From DATEAV01 sp964575425 (GTDB lineage Bacteria > Chloroflexota > Anaerolineae > Anaerolineales > E44-bin32), in the NCBI GenBank assembly GCA_964575425.1, contig CAZNRD010000005.1, forward strand, positions 49,628-113,627: a stretch of DNA of 64,000 bases, in the 5' to 3' direction. The position numbers were made by a program, and so were the translations under genes. Every line of letters begins with the position of its first letter. The stretch's first letter is position 1. Under the pieces are notes generated by a model. That model did not search any database. It was not told the origin of the DNA and saw only the letters and a list, made by a program, of their open reading frames with translations. This document shows, in pieces, positions 49,916 to 58,801 of the stretch.

Positions 49916-50981
49916 CGTCCTGCTGATTGGGTGGTTGGTTGTGTGGGCTGTGTGTTCGATGGCGGAAGAGGTGGGAGGCAGGCGGAGTGGCCGGGCGGCT
50001 GGTCTCTTGTACTACGCCTGGCCGAACGCAGTGCTGTGGGCCATGGCCGCACTTTCTGACATGCCCTTCACGCTCCTGACGACCTTGGGGGCCTGGGCCA
50101 TGCTCCGTTCTCGCGGAAGGCGCCGTCTTCTCTGGCCGGCTTTGGCTGGATTGCTGGCAGGTGCAGTCTGTCTGACACGCCCGATCGGGGTTCTGCTCGT
50201 CCCCTTGTGGGCAAAGTTCCTGTTGATTCTGGGGAGCAGCAGGCTTCCCGCGTGGCGTATACTGGCGCCGCCTGTGGTTTTCGTGGTGCTTGCCGGGTCC
50301 TTCGTGCTCCCCTGGGCCCTGCGCAACCGCCGCGTGCACGGGATGTTCGCCGTGTCGAAGATCGATGTGGTGAATCTGGGACAGTACATGGCGCCTGCGG
50401 CCCTGGCGAGGGGGGAGGGCATAAGCCTGGATCAAGCGCGGGAACTCATCCCCTTGCTGCCGATCCCCATGGCGGCTGATAGGATCCGGTACCGAAAAAT
50501 GATTGGCGCCTATCCTGTGGAATACCTGGCTGCCCACGCTCGGGGGACATGGACTCTGCTGACCGAGGCCGGCCAACCGAATCTCGGAATCCTGCTGGGC
50601 GAACGGTATCGTTCGGCTGGTGCATTGGTGGCGCTGCGCAAAGGCGATCCTGGCGGGGCAGGCACTGCTTTCCTCAAGGCCATGGAGGACCCGATCCTGC
50701 GGTGGTTCAGCCATGTGCCGTGGTGTGGCATGGCGGTACAGTCAATCGTCTGCATCCTGGGGGCGCTGGGTACCGTTGTGCTCTTGAGGATGGGAGGCGA
50801 TCGGCGTTGGGCAGGAGCCCTCCTGCTGCTGACGGCACTGGTCTTCATTCTTGTCCCCGGACCTGTGGGGAACGGGCGGTTCCGCCTTCCGGCCGAACCC
50901 CTCCTCTGCGTCCTGGCAGGTGTCGCGGTATCCTCTCGGCATGGGGAGAGGAGCAGGCGAGGCATTGCAGCGCAGGAGTGA
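49887..50981 (+). CDS. N-terminally truncated GT39-like membrane protein
   Basis: A 365-codon frame at most, opening from TTG 49887 inside the GT4 gene; later starts are GTG 49941, GTG 49950 and ATG 49959. The protein begins at the equivalent of about residue 100 of the 9.4 kb GT39-like protein: a Leu-Val-Val-Trp helix, then Tyr-Tyr-Ala-Trp-Pro-Asn-Ala-Val-Leu-Trp versus Tyr-Ala-Leu-Ser-Pro-Asn-Ala-Leu-Phe-Trp, and LTRPIGVLLVPLWA versus LTRPIGLYLIPLWA. The first helix, the acidic catalytic loop and the R-x-P-G-Y-P motif are missing, so glycosyl transfer is unlikely. I read it as a deletion derivative fused to the end of the GT4 gene, possibly a pseudogene still open for 360 codons. Confidence 0.65.
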   Translation: MRTTGNPGNDVLLIGWLVVWAVCSMAEEVGGRRSGRAAGLLYYAWPNAVLWAMAALSDMPFTLLTTLGAWAMLRSRGRRRLLWPALAGLLAGAVCLTRPIGVLLVPLWAKFLLILGSSRLPAWRILAPPVVFVVLAGSFVLPWALRNRRVHGMFAVSKIDVVNLGQYMAPAALARGEGISLDQARELIPLLPIPMAADRIRYRKMIGAYPVEYLAAHARGTWTLLTEAGQPNLGILLGERYRSAGALVALRKGDPGGAGTAFLKAMEDPILRWFSHVPWCGMAVQSIVCILGALGTVVLLRMGGDRRWAGALLLLTALVFILVPGPVGNGRFRLPAEPLLCVLAGVAVSSRHGERSRRGIAAQE

Positions 50982-52017
50982 GGAAAAGGCGCTGGAGAGT
51001 GCAGAATTGTCGAGACCACGCGGCGTCCTGATCTACCTTGCCCTGGAGGCCGGCTGGCCGAGCGCGATCGCATTTGGCATGGTGGGCGCAGCCGTTCTGT
51101 GGGCGGCAGGTCTGGCCTGGCCATCGGGCTATCGGGCCGAGGCCGCCGTCCTGGTGCACCACAACGTCGAGCGGGTGATCAAAGACCCTTCTTCGGATGA
51201 GGCGGCGAGCTACATCGACCGACAGACAGCCGTGCTCGAGGCCCTGGCGTATTCGGATTCGGTCTGGGAAGACGTGGCTCAGCAGATGGTCGAGCGGGGA
51301 TGGATCGAATCGGCCGCCCAGGTCGAAGGCCTCAAGGAACAGGTCCGGCTGCCCCATCCGAAGGATGGCGAGTGGCGGTTTGCCGCCACAACGCGAAATC
51401 CTGCTCTCTCTGCCCACCTCGCTCAAGCCTGGGCAGACGCTTTCGTAGCCAGGACCAATCAGTCGGTGCGCGCCGCCGTCAGGTTGGAGACTCTGGCCGA
51501 GCGCATTCGAGAAGAGACAGGTGCCCTGGTCCAGGCAGAGAGGGAGTGCGCGGACCTTGGCGCTGCGTCTGCTGTCCTGGAAACGGTCCTGGCGGAATTA
51601 CGCGCCGCTGAGCCTGCACAGGATGCTCGACCGGTTGAGGGAGCGCTACTTGTCCGGCTGGCAGAGCGAGCCGGGCTGGATATTTCAGGGGTCGCGGCAG
51701 AGACCGTCGCGGACCAGACGGCGCTTGCTGAAAGGCTCCTGCGGGCGCTGGCGGCCTCGCGCGCAAGTTGCCTCGCGCGGGCGGAACAGCTCGAAGCGCT
51801 CTTGGAGAGCCATCGGGCAGAGGCGGAGGCCCTGTCCGCTGATGAGCTGGCGCTGTCGCCACTGCTCGAGGTGTATCCTATGCGACGGGCGGAGGAGCCG
51901 AAAGCGCCGCTGGCGCGTCCGGGTGCGGCGCTGGGGATTGGGGCGGTTGTGGGGCTATGCGCCTGGGTGCTGCGGATGACGATGTTCCGGGACGCGGCTG
52001 GGGGCAGGCCTGACTGA
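50941..52017 (+). CDS. Wzz/GumC-like chain-length determinant protein
   Basis: A 358-residue inner-membrane protein with a two-helix Wzz layout: a cytosolic N-terminus, a helix at about residues 40-60, a periplasmic or external Ala/Glu/Arg-rich coiled-coil region to about residue 310, then Ala-Pro-Leu-Ala-Arg-Pro-Gly-Ala-Ala-Leu-Gly and a second helix, the proline-rich entry seen in Wzz/Wzc proteins. No C-terminal tyrosine-kinase domain follows. Its neighbour is a polymerase/ligase, as expected for a chain-length regulator. The start is uncertain: ATG 50941 overlaps the upstream gene by 41 bases, while TTG 51007 has GGAG 9 bases upstream and gives 336 residues. Confidence 0.75.
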   Translation: MGRGAGEALQRRSEEKALESAELSRPRGVLIYLALEAGWPSAIAFGMVGAAVLWAAGLAWPSGYRAEAAVLVHHNVERVIKDPSSDEAASYIDRQTAVLEALAYSDSVWEDVAQQMVERGWIESAAQVEGLKEQVRLPHPKDGEWRFAATTRNPALSAHLAQAWADAFVARTNQSVRAAVRLETLAERIREETGALVQAERECADLGAASAVLETVLAELRAAEPAQDARPVEGALLVRLAERAGLDISGVAAETVADQTALAERLLRALAASRASCLARAEQLEALLESHRAEAEALSADELALSPLLEVYPMRRAEEPKAPLARPGAALGIGAVVGLCAWVLRMTMFRDAAGGRPD

Positions 52018-52018
52018 G

Positions 52019-53548
52019 ATGCCACAGCAGCGACAAGTGCTGGAACAAGTCCGCTGGCTTCTCTGGACAGCAGTGCTCCTGAGTGTTCCCATCACGAGTT
52101 TTCCACACTTTCCTTTTCCTCAAGCATTTGGAGAGGCGCTGGTACGTCCCCTGGGGCTGTATCCCGTGGCTGCGATCGCTGCGCTGGAGCTTCTTGATCC
52201 GACTCTCGGCCGGCGGAGGCTCCCACGCGTGCTGGGGCCGATTCTGACCTTTGCGGCCGTCGCCGTTGCACTGACTGCCCTGGCGGCGCTGGACCCACCG
52301 CTTCCCCTGCGCGGCCAGACGCCTTTTTCCCGAGCCGTTCGCGGCGTGGCCACGCTGGGAATTGGCATGGCCTTTCTGCTGGTCACGTGGCGAATGGTCT
52401 CGAGCGCGGCCAGGCTCCAATCCAGCATCCGGTGGTTGGTCGTCGGTCTGTCGATCGCGGTGCTGTGGGGGCTTCTGCAGGGAAGCCGACTCGTATTCCG
52501 CTGGCCCTACTACGCGCCCCTCAACGCTGTTCAGCGGTTGGTTTCGATCTGGGACCTCAACCCAGATCGGGTGACGGGCTTTGCCTATGAGCCGTCATGG
52601 TTTGGAGACCAGTTGGCAGTCCTGTATATGCCGCTGCTCGTCTCCTCGCTTGTGACGGGGACACGCATCCTGGCATGGCGGAAACTCGGCTGGTTGGTTG
52701 AAGCCGCGCTGCTTTTCGGGGGTCTGATCTGTCTCACGCTGACGTACTCAAGGGGAGGGTTCGTGGCCTTCGCGCTCTCATCGGTGCTGGGATTGGGGGC
52801 GGCGACAGTTCTCCAGCGGGACGAGATCGGCAGGTGGTTGAGGCAGAGGCGGAGCGTTCGCGAGCCTGGGGCAGGGCGTCGGATCGCCGTGTCCGCGAGG
52901 GCTGGCGCAGCGCTGGTCGTGGTGGTCGGCGTCGTTCTGGTCGTCGCCATGCTCGCGACGCGCAACGAGTACTTCATGCTGTTGTGGAAGAGCCTTGCGA
53001 AGGTGGGGGAGTTACCTTCGTTCCTCCTTTCTGTTGGGGCCAGCACTCGCTATGCCCTGACGGCTGCAGCATGGGGAGTGTTCCACGACCATCCCGTGCT
53101 TGGCGTTGGGCTGGGGCAGAGCGGTTTCTACCTGTTTGATCACTTGCCCGACTGGGCGCTGGATCGAAACCCCGAGATGGCCTTCCTGCTGGCGCCATGG
53201 TCGTGGACCTTTCCCAACCCCAAGAACCTGTGGGTGAGGCTGCTCGCCGAGAGCGGTCTCGTCGGGATGCTGTTCTTCACTGTGTTTCTCCTGCTGTGCG
53301 CGGCGGCCAGCGTTGCGCTGTTGTCACAGCGCGGGTCGGAGTACCGGCTCACCGGCCTGTACGGCATGCTGGCGGTGCCCGCGGTCTTCATCAGCGGCTT
53401 CAGCCTCGACTCACTTGCGCTGCCGACGATGTGGATTGCCTTGGGGCTCATCGTCTCGGGCGTTGAAGCGTTGAAGGCCGATGACCGCGTGCAGGACGTC
53501 ACCGAAGCTTCACGAACTGCCGAGGCGCACCATGTCATGGATGCTTGA
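52019..53548 (+). CDS. O-antigen ligase/polymerase (Wzy/WaaL-like) membrane protein
   Basis: A 509-residue protein with about twelve helices. The large external loop (about residues 320-405) contains Ser-Thr-Arg-Tyr-Ala-Leu-Thr, His-Pro-Val-Leu-Gly-Val-Gly-Leu-Gly-Gln-Ser and Asn-Pro-Lys-Asn-Leu-Trp-Val-Arg-Leu, the Wzy_C pattern. It begins 1 base after the Wzz-like gene stop, so the pair is probably one translational unit for polymerisation. About 45 bases separate its stop from the WecA-like GTG. Whether it polymerises repeat units or ligates a finished chain cannot be decided from sequence. Confidence 0.8.
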   Translation: MPQQRQVLEQVRWLLWTAVLLSVPITSFPHFPFPQAFGEALVRPLGLYPVAAIAALELLDPTLGRRRLPRVLGPILTFAAVAVALTALAALDPPLPLRGQTPFSRAVRGVATLGIGMAFLLVTWRMVSSAARLQSSIRWLVVGLSIAVLWGLLQGSRLVFRWPYYAPLNAVQRLVSIWDLNPDRVTGFAYEPSWFGDQLAVLYMPLLVSSLVTGTRILAWRKLGWLVEAALLFGGLICLTLTYSRGGFVAFALSSVLGLGAATVLQRDEIGRWLRQRRSVREPGAGRRIAVSARAGAALVVVVGVVLVVAMLATRNEYFMLLWKSLAKVGELPSFLLSVGASTRYALTAAAWGVFHDHPVLGVGLGQSGFYLFDHLPDWALDRNPEMAFLLAPWSWTFPNPKNLWVRLLAESGLVGMLFFTVFLLLCAAASVALLSQRGSEYRLTGLYGMLAVPAVFISGFSLDSLALPTMWIALGLIVSGVEALKADDRVQDVTEASRTAEAHHVMDA

Positions 53549-53595
53549 GAGCGCGAGGCAGAGGGGCACGCGGCTTTCGCCCTTCGGAGGACCAA

Positions 53596-54618
53596 GTGAT
53601 CCGACTGGCTGACTTCTTCCCCATGATCCTCCTGACGGCTGCAGCGGCGCTGGCGCTCTCGCCGCTGCTGACTCGCCTGGCAACGACCGCGGGCCTGCTC
53701 GACATCCCTGGCTCGGCGCCGCACAAGCAGCACTCTGCGGCCACGCCGCTGGCCGGGGGCCTTGTGCTGGCCCTGGCGATCATCCTCGCCTATCTCTCCC
53801 TCCGTCCTCCAGTCGATCGCCAGGTTTTGGGCATACTCCTTGGGGGAGCGGTGGTGGTGGCCGTCGGGACGCTCGACGATCGCTTCAGGCTTCGGCCCCA
53901 TCACAAGCTTCTCGGACAGCTCGCGGCCGCTGGCCTTCTCATCTACTTTGGCGTCCAGGTCCGCATCACCCGCCTGCCGTCTGCCGACCTGGCGCTTACG
54001 CTGCTGTGGGTGGTGGGGTTGACGAACGCGTATAACTTCGTCGACAGCAAGGATGGGCTGGCGCTGGGCCTGGCCGGCATCGCCGCAGCGTTCTTCATGC
54101 TGGTGACGATCGATTCGGTGCAGCCGCTGCTGGCCATGTTGTCGGCCGCGATCCTGGGGGCTTCCGTCGGCGTTTTCTTCTTCAACGCCTCGCCGGCGAT
54201 CATGTTCCTTGGAGACTCCGGTGCTCAACTCCTGGGGTTTCTGCTAGCCGGCCTTGGCATTGCCTACACCCCGGCGCAGGCCGGCCTGCCGCAGGGGGTG
54301 ACCTGGTTCACGCCGATCCTTGTGCTGGGCGTGCCGATCTTCGACATGGTCCTGGTCGTGGTCTCGCGCTTGCGCCTGCGACAGCCGCTGCATCGCGCCG
54401 GTCTCGATCACACCTACCATCGGCTGGTCGCCCTCGGCCTCGACCCCACCCGCTCGGTGCTGGCGATGCAGATCGCTGCCATCATGCTCGGCCTGGCAGC
54501 GTTCAAGGCGCTCGATACGACCGTGCTGGTCGCCAACGGCATCTTCGCGGGCATCCTGCTTGTGGGAATTGGGGTGCTGGCAGTGCTGCTGCGGCTTCCC
54601 AGGGAGCGCCCCGGCTAG
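53596..54618 (+). CDS. MraY/WecA-type polyprenyl-phosphate sugar-1-phosphate transferase
   Basis: A 340-residue protein with about ten helices. Motifs in order: an Ala-Pro-His-Lys-Gln-His loop and GGLVLALAI, Leu-Asp-Asp-Arg-Phe-Arg, Asn-Ala-Tyr-Asn-Phe-Val-Asp-Ser-Lys-Asp-Gly-Leu, Phe-Leu-Gly-Asp-Ser-Gly-Ala-Gln, Pro-Ile-Phe-Asp, and Leu-Asp-His-Thr-Tyr-His-Arg-Leu. The usual Asp-Gly in the third motif is Asp-Ser here. Enzymes of this family load a sugar-1-phosphate onto undecaprenyl phosphate and begin glycan assembly. GTG 53596 has GGAGG 5 bases upstream; the frame reaches back to 53545. A 247-base gap, where convergent transcripts meet, follows. Confidence 0.84.
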   Translation: MIRLADFFPMILLTAAAALALSPLLTRLATTAGLLDIPGSAPHKQHSAATPLAGGLVLALAIILAYLSLRPPVDRQVLGILLGGAVVVAVGTLDDRFRLRPHHKLLGQLAAAGLLIYFGVQVRITRLPSADLALTLLWVVGLTNAYNFVDSKDGLALGLAGIAAAFFMLVTIDSVQPLLAMLSAAILGASVGVFFFNASPAIMFLGDSGAQLLGFLLAGLGIAYTPAQAGLPQGVTWFTPILVLGVPIFDMVLVVVSRLRLRQPLHRAGLDHTYHRLVALGLDPTRSVLAMQIAAIMLGLAAFKALDTTVLVANGIFAGILLVGIGVLAVLLRLPRERPG

Positions 54619-54865
54619 ATACCCGCGGCCTTCTTTGCGTTTCGGCGTCCACTTCCTCGACGCGCGTGGAGCAGGAGTATGGGCGCTGATGTCGGAGCCG
54701 CACGCCGGCCCCCTTCCCGAATGCGCGTGCAATAGCGCCGAATGAGCTTTCCCTCTGATGGCCTCTCCCCGTTCGGGTCACAGGCACGCCAGAGCACGGG
54801 GCGTTGAGGGATGAGAGGTCGGGGCCGGCGCGAAGGGAGATAGCCCTCGCGACTTCCGCAGCCTG

Positions 54866-56290
54866 CTAGAAGGCCCCCTTGCCTTGCAGCACGGCCAGTG
54901 GGGTGCGCAGCAGTATCCACAGGTCGAGCCACAGCGAGTAGTTGTAAATGTAGTACAGGTCGTCCTGGGTGTTCAGGTGCATCGGCTTGTCGCTGCGGCC
55001 GTTGATCTGCCACCAGCCGGTGATCCCCTGCGGGACGGCGAAGCGCTTGCGCTGCCAGGGCTGGTATTTCTCCACCAGCCAGGGGAGCTCGGGCCTGGGC
55101 CCGACCAGGCTCATCTCGCCCTTCAGTACGTTGACCAGCTGCGGCAGCTCATCCAGGCTGAAGCGGCGCAGGAGGCGGCCGACCTTCGTCACGCGCGGGT
55201 CGTCGCGGTGCTTGTGGACCAGTTCGCCGGTGTCGATCTTGCGCACGACCTGCGCTTGGCGCGCCGGCGCGTCGGTGTGCATGGTCCGGAACTTGAGCAT
55301 CTCAAAGGGGCGGCCGTTTTCTCCGACCCGAGCCTGGCGGAACAGAACCGGTTCCTTCGTCTCCAGGCGGATGGCGGCGGCGATGGCTGCCATCCAGGGC
55401 GCCAGCAGCAGGAGCGATAGCGTCGAGATGGCCAGGTCCATCAGCCGCTTGACCAGGCGAGGGACGCCTCCGATCACCGGCTCGCGCAGGCCGATGAGCG
55501 GCAGCCCTGCCAGGGTCGAGACCCGAGCGCGGATCATTGCCAGTGAGAGGTAGTCTGGGATGATCTTGATGCGGACGGGCAGGGTCTCGGCCTCGAGAAG
55601 GACGGCTTTGGTCCGCTCGACGGCCCGCGGCGGCAGGGCGATCCACAGCTCGTCCACCCGCTCTGCTTCGACGGCCATGCGCGTGTCATCGAGCGTCCCA
55701 AGCACACGCGCTTCCTCGAAGACCTGGCTCTGCTTGGACGGCGCGTCGTCGAGATAGCCCACCAGGTGGTAGCCCCAGCGGCTGTGGTCGTGGACCGCTC
55801 TGGCCACTCGTTGGCCGAGCTCCCCGGCTCCCAGGATCAGGATGCGGCTTCCCCAGCCGGGTCGGGACCTCCCGATCAGCCGGTAGTAGATGCGTAGCAG
55901 CGCCCGGTGGCTGAGCAGCAGGCCCAGGTTGACAACGAAGAAGTAGACGAATTGCAGGCGGGACATCTCGCGGTAGGTCATGAACAGCGCCCCCGCCATC
56001 AGCACCGTGCCCAGAGTGCCGGCCCACGCCACGTGCAGAGCCTCGTTGTACCAGCGCAGGACGCGCTGAGGGTCGTAGGCGCCGGCCATCACCAGGGCGC
56101 TGGCCCAGCAGAGCAGGGCCAGCGGGAAGACGAACCAGGGTAGTTCGACAATCTCCTCGGGAAGCGCGCCGCCACGGCCAATCGGGATGTGGCTGCGCAG
56201 CCACCCGGAAAGAAAGAGACTGACGGGGATCAGAAGGAGGTCGACGGTGGCGAGCTGGAGGCTCAGACGCGACACGTGAGGATCCTTCAC
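54866..56290 (-). CDS. polyprenyl-phosphate glycosylphosphotransferase (WbaP/CpsE-like)
   Basis: A 474-residue initiating transferase. About four or five helices (residues 1-140) and a nucleotide-binding-like domain with Ile-Leu-Gly-Ala-Gly-Glu-Leu-Gly near residue 150 precede the catalytic domain from about residue 280. That domain has Lys-Arg-Leu-Met-Asp, Pro-Val-Leu-Phe-Arg-Gln-Ala-Arg-Val-Gly, Lys-Phe-Arg-Thr-Met, Asp-Glu-Leu-Pro-Gln-Leu, Met-Ser-Leu-Val-Gly-Pro-Arg-Pro-Glu and a Pro-Gly-Ile-type Gln-Gly-Ile-Thr-Gly-Trp. It puts a hexose-1-phosphate on undecaprenyl phosphate on the cytoplasmic side. The GTG start at 56290 has AGGAGGG 5 bases upstream. The convergent WecA-type gene gives the region two different initiating activities. 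Confidence 0.9.
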   Translation of the reverse strand: MKDPHVSRLSLQLATVDLLLIPVSLFLSGWLRSHIPIGRGGALPEEIVELPWFVFPLALLCWASALVMAGAYDPQRVLRWYNEALHVAWAGTLGTVLMAGALFMTYREMSRLQFVYFFVVNLGLLLSHRALLRIYYRLIGRSRPGWGSRILILGAGELGQRVARAVHDHSRWGYHLVGYLDDAPSKQSQVFEEARVLGTLDDTRMAVEAERVDELWIALPPRAVERTKAVLLEAETLPVRIKIIPDYLSLAMIRARVSTLAGLPLIGLREPVIGGVPRLVKRLMDLAISTLSLLLLAPWMAAIAAAIRLETKEPVLFRQARVGENGRPFEMLKFRTMHTDAPARQAQVVRKIDTGELVHKHRDDPRVTKVGRLLRRFSLDELPQLVNVLKGEMSLVGPRPELPWLVEKYQPWQRKRFAVPQGITGWWQINGRSDKPMHLNTQDDLYYIYNYSLWLDLWILLRTPLAVLQGKGAF

Positions 56291-56441
56291 GGAGCCCTCC
56301 TGAGAAACCCACCGCTCCCTTGATTCTCATAACCGGAAGGCATCTGGCAGGCCAGGTGCCATCTCCATTGGCCGGGGCAGGACAAGCCGATGATCACAAG
56401 TGCCCCCGTCTTCGATGGTGAACGGCACATTCGCCCTGCAG

Positions 56442-57977
56442 TCAATCCGGGGCCCAAGGCCACCATACCTCCACCCTGGACCTGACCCGCATGAGAAGGT
56501 CGCGTTCCTCAGGCTCGATGCCCTGGAGGACCAGGGTGACTGTCACGACGGCTCCCAACACGGCGGCCAGAACCACCACCTTGAGCAGGGGGTCGGCAGT
56601 CAAGATCTGCCGCACCACAACGGCTGCAATGGCGGCAGCAAGGCCGCTCCACAACACCCTTCTCAGGCCGCGATCGTATGGCCAAATGCGAAGCCGGTGC
56701 CGGACCTGGATCAACCCTCCCGCGAAGAGGGACAACATTGCCATCGCTGTGCCCAGGGCACCTCCCACGATTCCAAACCGCGGAACAAGGACAACGCTGG
56801 CCGTCAGATGCAAGGCTACTGCGCCCGCCGCAAGGCGCAGCCAGTGCATCTCGTGCCCGGTCATCGGAAGGAGCACGCCGACGCCGCCCACGGCCAGGCT
56901 GGCATACTGCGCAGTGGCCAGGATCACCAGAGGCAGTGCTGCCTCGGCATAGGGATTCCCGAACGCGCCCCGGAGGATCTCCGCCGGCGCGATCAGAATA
57001 AGCAGGTAGAAGGGGAGCCCGAGGGAGATCCCCCAACGGGTGGACAGGCGGTACAGCCGCCCGATCCGGTAGCGTTCGCCAGACTGATCCAGGTCGGCGA
57101 CCATCGGGGCGAGTACGGCGTGCAGCGACACCAAGATGATGGAGAAGATGCTCGCGCTGAGAGAGGCCGCCTGGTAGATGCCGACGTCAGACGCCGGCCG
57201 AAAGAGGCCGATCAGCACCCGGTCGAACATCAAGACCATGCTGGCAAAGATGCGTGCCAGAGAGGCGGGAAGGGAGAATGCCAGCAGCTTTCCGAGGGGC
57301 ACTTCCCTCGGGCCGCTGCGTCCGGTTGAACGGGGAAAGAGCCTTGCCAGCACGGCGACGGCTCCCAAGAACGCTGCAGCGTAGGAGGCCACCACTGCGC
57401 CCAGCGCCCCCCGCAGTCCCCATCCGAGCCACACGAGGAGTACAGCCAGCACCAGGTTCACCAAGGGTTGCCCCAGGTCTTGCGTCAGGACCGCGTACTG
57501 CATCCGCTGCGTGAGGCGAGTGGCCGCGGAAGCCACTTGAAGACCCGAGGCGGCAGCCAGGCCCGGCGCGATGCCTCGCAGCACCTCCTCCATTCCGGGA
57601 TCATGGAAGGCCGCCTCTGCCAGCAAGGGTGCCAGCAGGAACAAGCCTGCTCCCGTCACCACCCCTGTCAGCAGAGCCACACCGAGGCCTGCCACGATCA
57701 CGCCTCGGTGGGTCGCGACCCCAGTTCCCTCGCCAGCCGCGCCGAAGCGCAGTACACCCTGGTCCATGCCCTGAGGCAGGATCATCTCCCCCAGCCGCAG
57801 GAGGGTGTAACCCAGGCTGTACAGGCCAAAGAGCGCCGTGCCCAGCAGGCGCGCCAAGACAACCTGGGTAAGGATGGCAATTGCCCGGCCGAGCACGTGC
57901 CCCGGAAGGGCAAGACCCACCCCGCGCGCCAGGATGCGGGTGTCCTGCAGGTGCATGCCCAGTCGCTCAGCCTCCAC
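56442..57977 (-). CDS. Wzx/MATE-like oligosaccharide flippase
   Basis: A 511-residue membrane protein with about twelve to fourteen helices, of the polysaccharide-export (Wzx/MVF-like) type. It has a charged start, Ala-Arg-Gly-Val-Gly-Leu, a first-helix Val-Leu-Ala-Arg-Leu-Leu-Gly-Thr-Ala-Leu-Phe-Gly-Leu-Tyr segment typical of Polysacc_synt proteins, and Phe-Asp-Arg-Val-Leu-Ile in helix 7. It moves undecaprenyl-linked repeat units to the outer face. GTG 57977 with an AGGGG-type site is preferred over ATG 57956. The stop of the upstream methyltransferase lies 3 bases before this GTG, so the two are probably one unit. The upstream 150-base gap to WbaP contains nothing I can name. Confidence 0.85.
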   Translation of the reverse strand: MEAERLGMHLQDTRILARGVGLALPGHVLGRAIAILTQVVLARLLGTALFGLYSLGYTLLRLGEMILPQGMDQGVLRFGAAGEGTGVATHRGVIVAGLGVALLTGVVTGAGLFLLAPLLAEAAFHDPGMEEVLRGIAPGLAAASGLQVASAATRLTQRMQYAVLTQDLGQPLVNLVLAVLLVWLGWGLRGALGAVVASYAAAFLGAVAVLARLFPRSTGRSGPREVPLGKLLAFSLPASLARIFASMVLMFDRVLIGLFRPASDVGIYQAASLSASIFSIILVSLHAVLAPMVADLDQSGERYRIGRLYRLSTRWGISLGLPFYLLILIAPAEILRGAFGNPYAEAALPLVILATAQYASLAVGGVGVLLPMTGHEMHWLRLAAGAVALHLTASVVLVPRFGIVGGALGTAMAMLSLFAGGLIQVRHRLRIWPYDRGLRRVLWSGLAAAIAAVVVRQILTADPLLKVVVLAAVLGAVVTVTLVLQGIEPEERDLLMRVRSRVEVWWPWAPD

Positions 57978-57979
57978 AG

Positions 57980-58801
57980 TTACGGCCCCTGCTCAGACGG
58001 GCCTCTGCTTGGCCCGCTGCTCTCATGTAGCGTGTCCTCACGGACGGGATTTCCCGCCAAAATCCAGGCGGCATAGTGGCCCGTCCACGCGCGCAGAGGA
58101 GTATGGGCCAGCCCCTCGAATGCCTCAAGGACTCGCTCCAGAAAGGCGCGGAGCACCCTGGGTCCGCTCTTCTCCACGAAGCGAGCCAGGCGGATGAGCG
58201 GATAGCGCGGTGCATGGATGAGGAACCCTTCCTCTAGAACTGTCCACCCCACAGCCGCGAAGAGCTGGCGAGCGAAGGTGGGGACAAGGGTCACACCCAG
58301 GGGAAAAGTCTCACTTCGCAGTCGGCGGACAAGCCAATCTGGCAGTCGGGCTCTGAGGGCAACCTCCGGATTGAGCGGGTTGTCCAGAGTGAGGAACATA
58401 CACCCATCGGCCCGCAGTGCTCGCCTCAGCTCCTGCAGGCTGAAGACGATGTCCTCTTCGCGCGGAAAGTGGTCCAGCGTTGAGAGGGAGAGGACGAGGG
58501 GGATGGATCCGCTGGCGAGCGGAAGGGCCCGGCAGTCCGCGACGATCAGGACGGGTTGTCGTCCCTCGACGTCCAGCCGACGTTTGGCGGCCCGGGCCAC
58601 ACTGTAGCTTGCATCTATGCCCAGGAAGTGATGCTCGGGGGATGGATCCGCAGCATGGTGGTGCGGGCCGCTCGCTTCATCAAAGAGATCGGTCTTGAGA
58701 GCCCATCCCGATGGCGCCATTCCGGCGGCCCTGGCTATCCACCTGTGCAGGACGGCTGCCCGTTCGCGCCACCAAATGCCTCTACGCTCCGTAGGCTGCA
58801 T
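57980..58801 (-). CDS. class I SAM-dependent methyltransferase
   Basis: A 273-residue methyltransferase that may start earlier. Motifs: Asp-Leu-Phe-Asp-Glu-Ala, a Phe-Leu-Gly-Ile-Asp acidic strand, Val-Ala-Asp-Cys-Arg-Ala-Leu-Pro-Leu, and Ser-Leu-Ser-Thr-Leu-Asp-His-Phe, followed by Leu-Arg-Pro-type Leu-Arg-Ala-Asp-Gly. The SAM-binding glycine motif I is not obvious: an Asp-Leu-Phe-Asp-Glu-Ala segment takes its place, which is unusual. The frame extends to GTG 58879, but those 26 codons are poor in G/C at the third base and would overlap the start of the divergent gene. ATG 58801 with GGAGA about 5 bases upstream fits better. Probably modifies a sugar or lipid of the glycan. Confidence 0.72.
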   Translation of the reverse strand: MQPTERRGIWWRERAAVLHRWIARAAGMAPSGWALKTDLFDEASGPHHHAADPSPEHHFLGIDASYSVARAAKRRLDVEGRQPVLIVADCRALPLASGSIPLVLSLSTLDHFPREEDIVFSLQELRRALRADGCMFLTLDNPLNPEVALRARLPDWLVRRLRSETFPLGVTLVPTFARQLFAAVGWTVLEEGFLIHAPRYPLIRLARFVEKSGPRVLRAFLERVLEAFEGLAHTPLRAWTGHYAAWILAGNPVREDTLHESSGPSRGPSEQGP

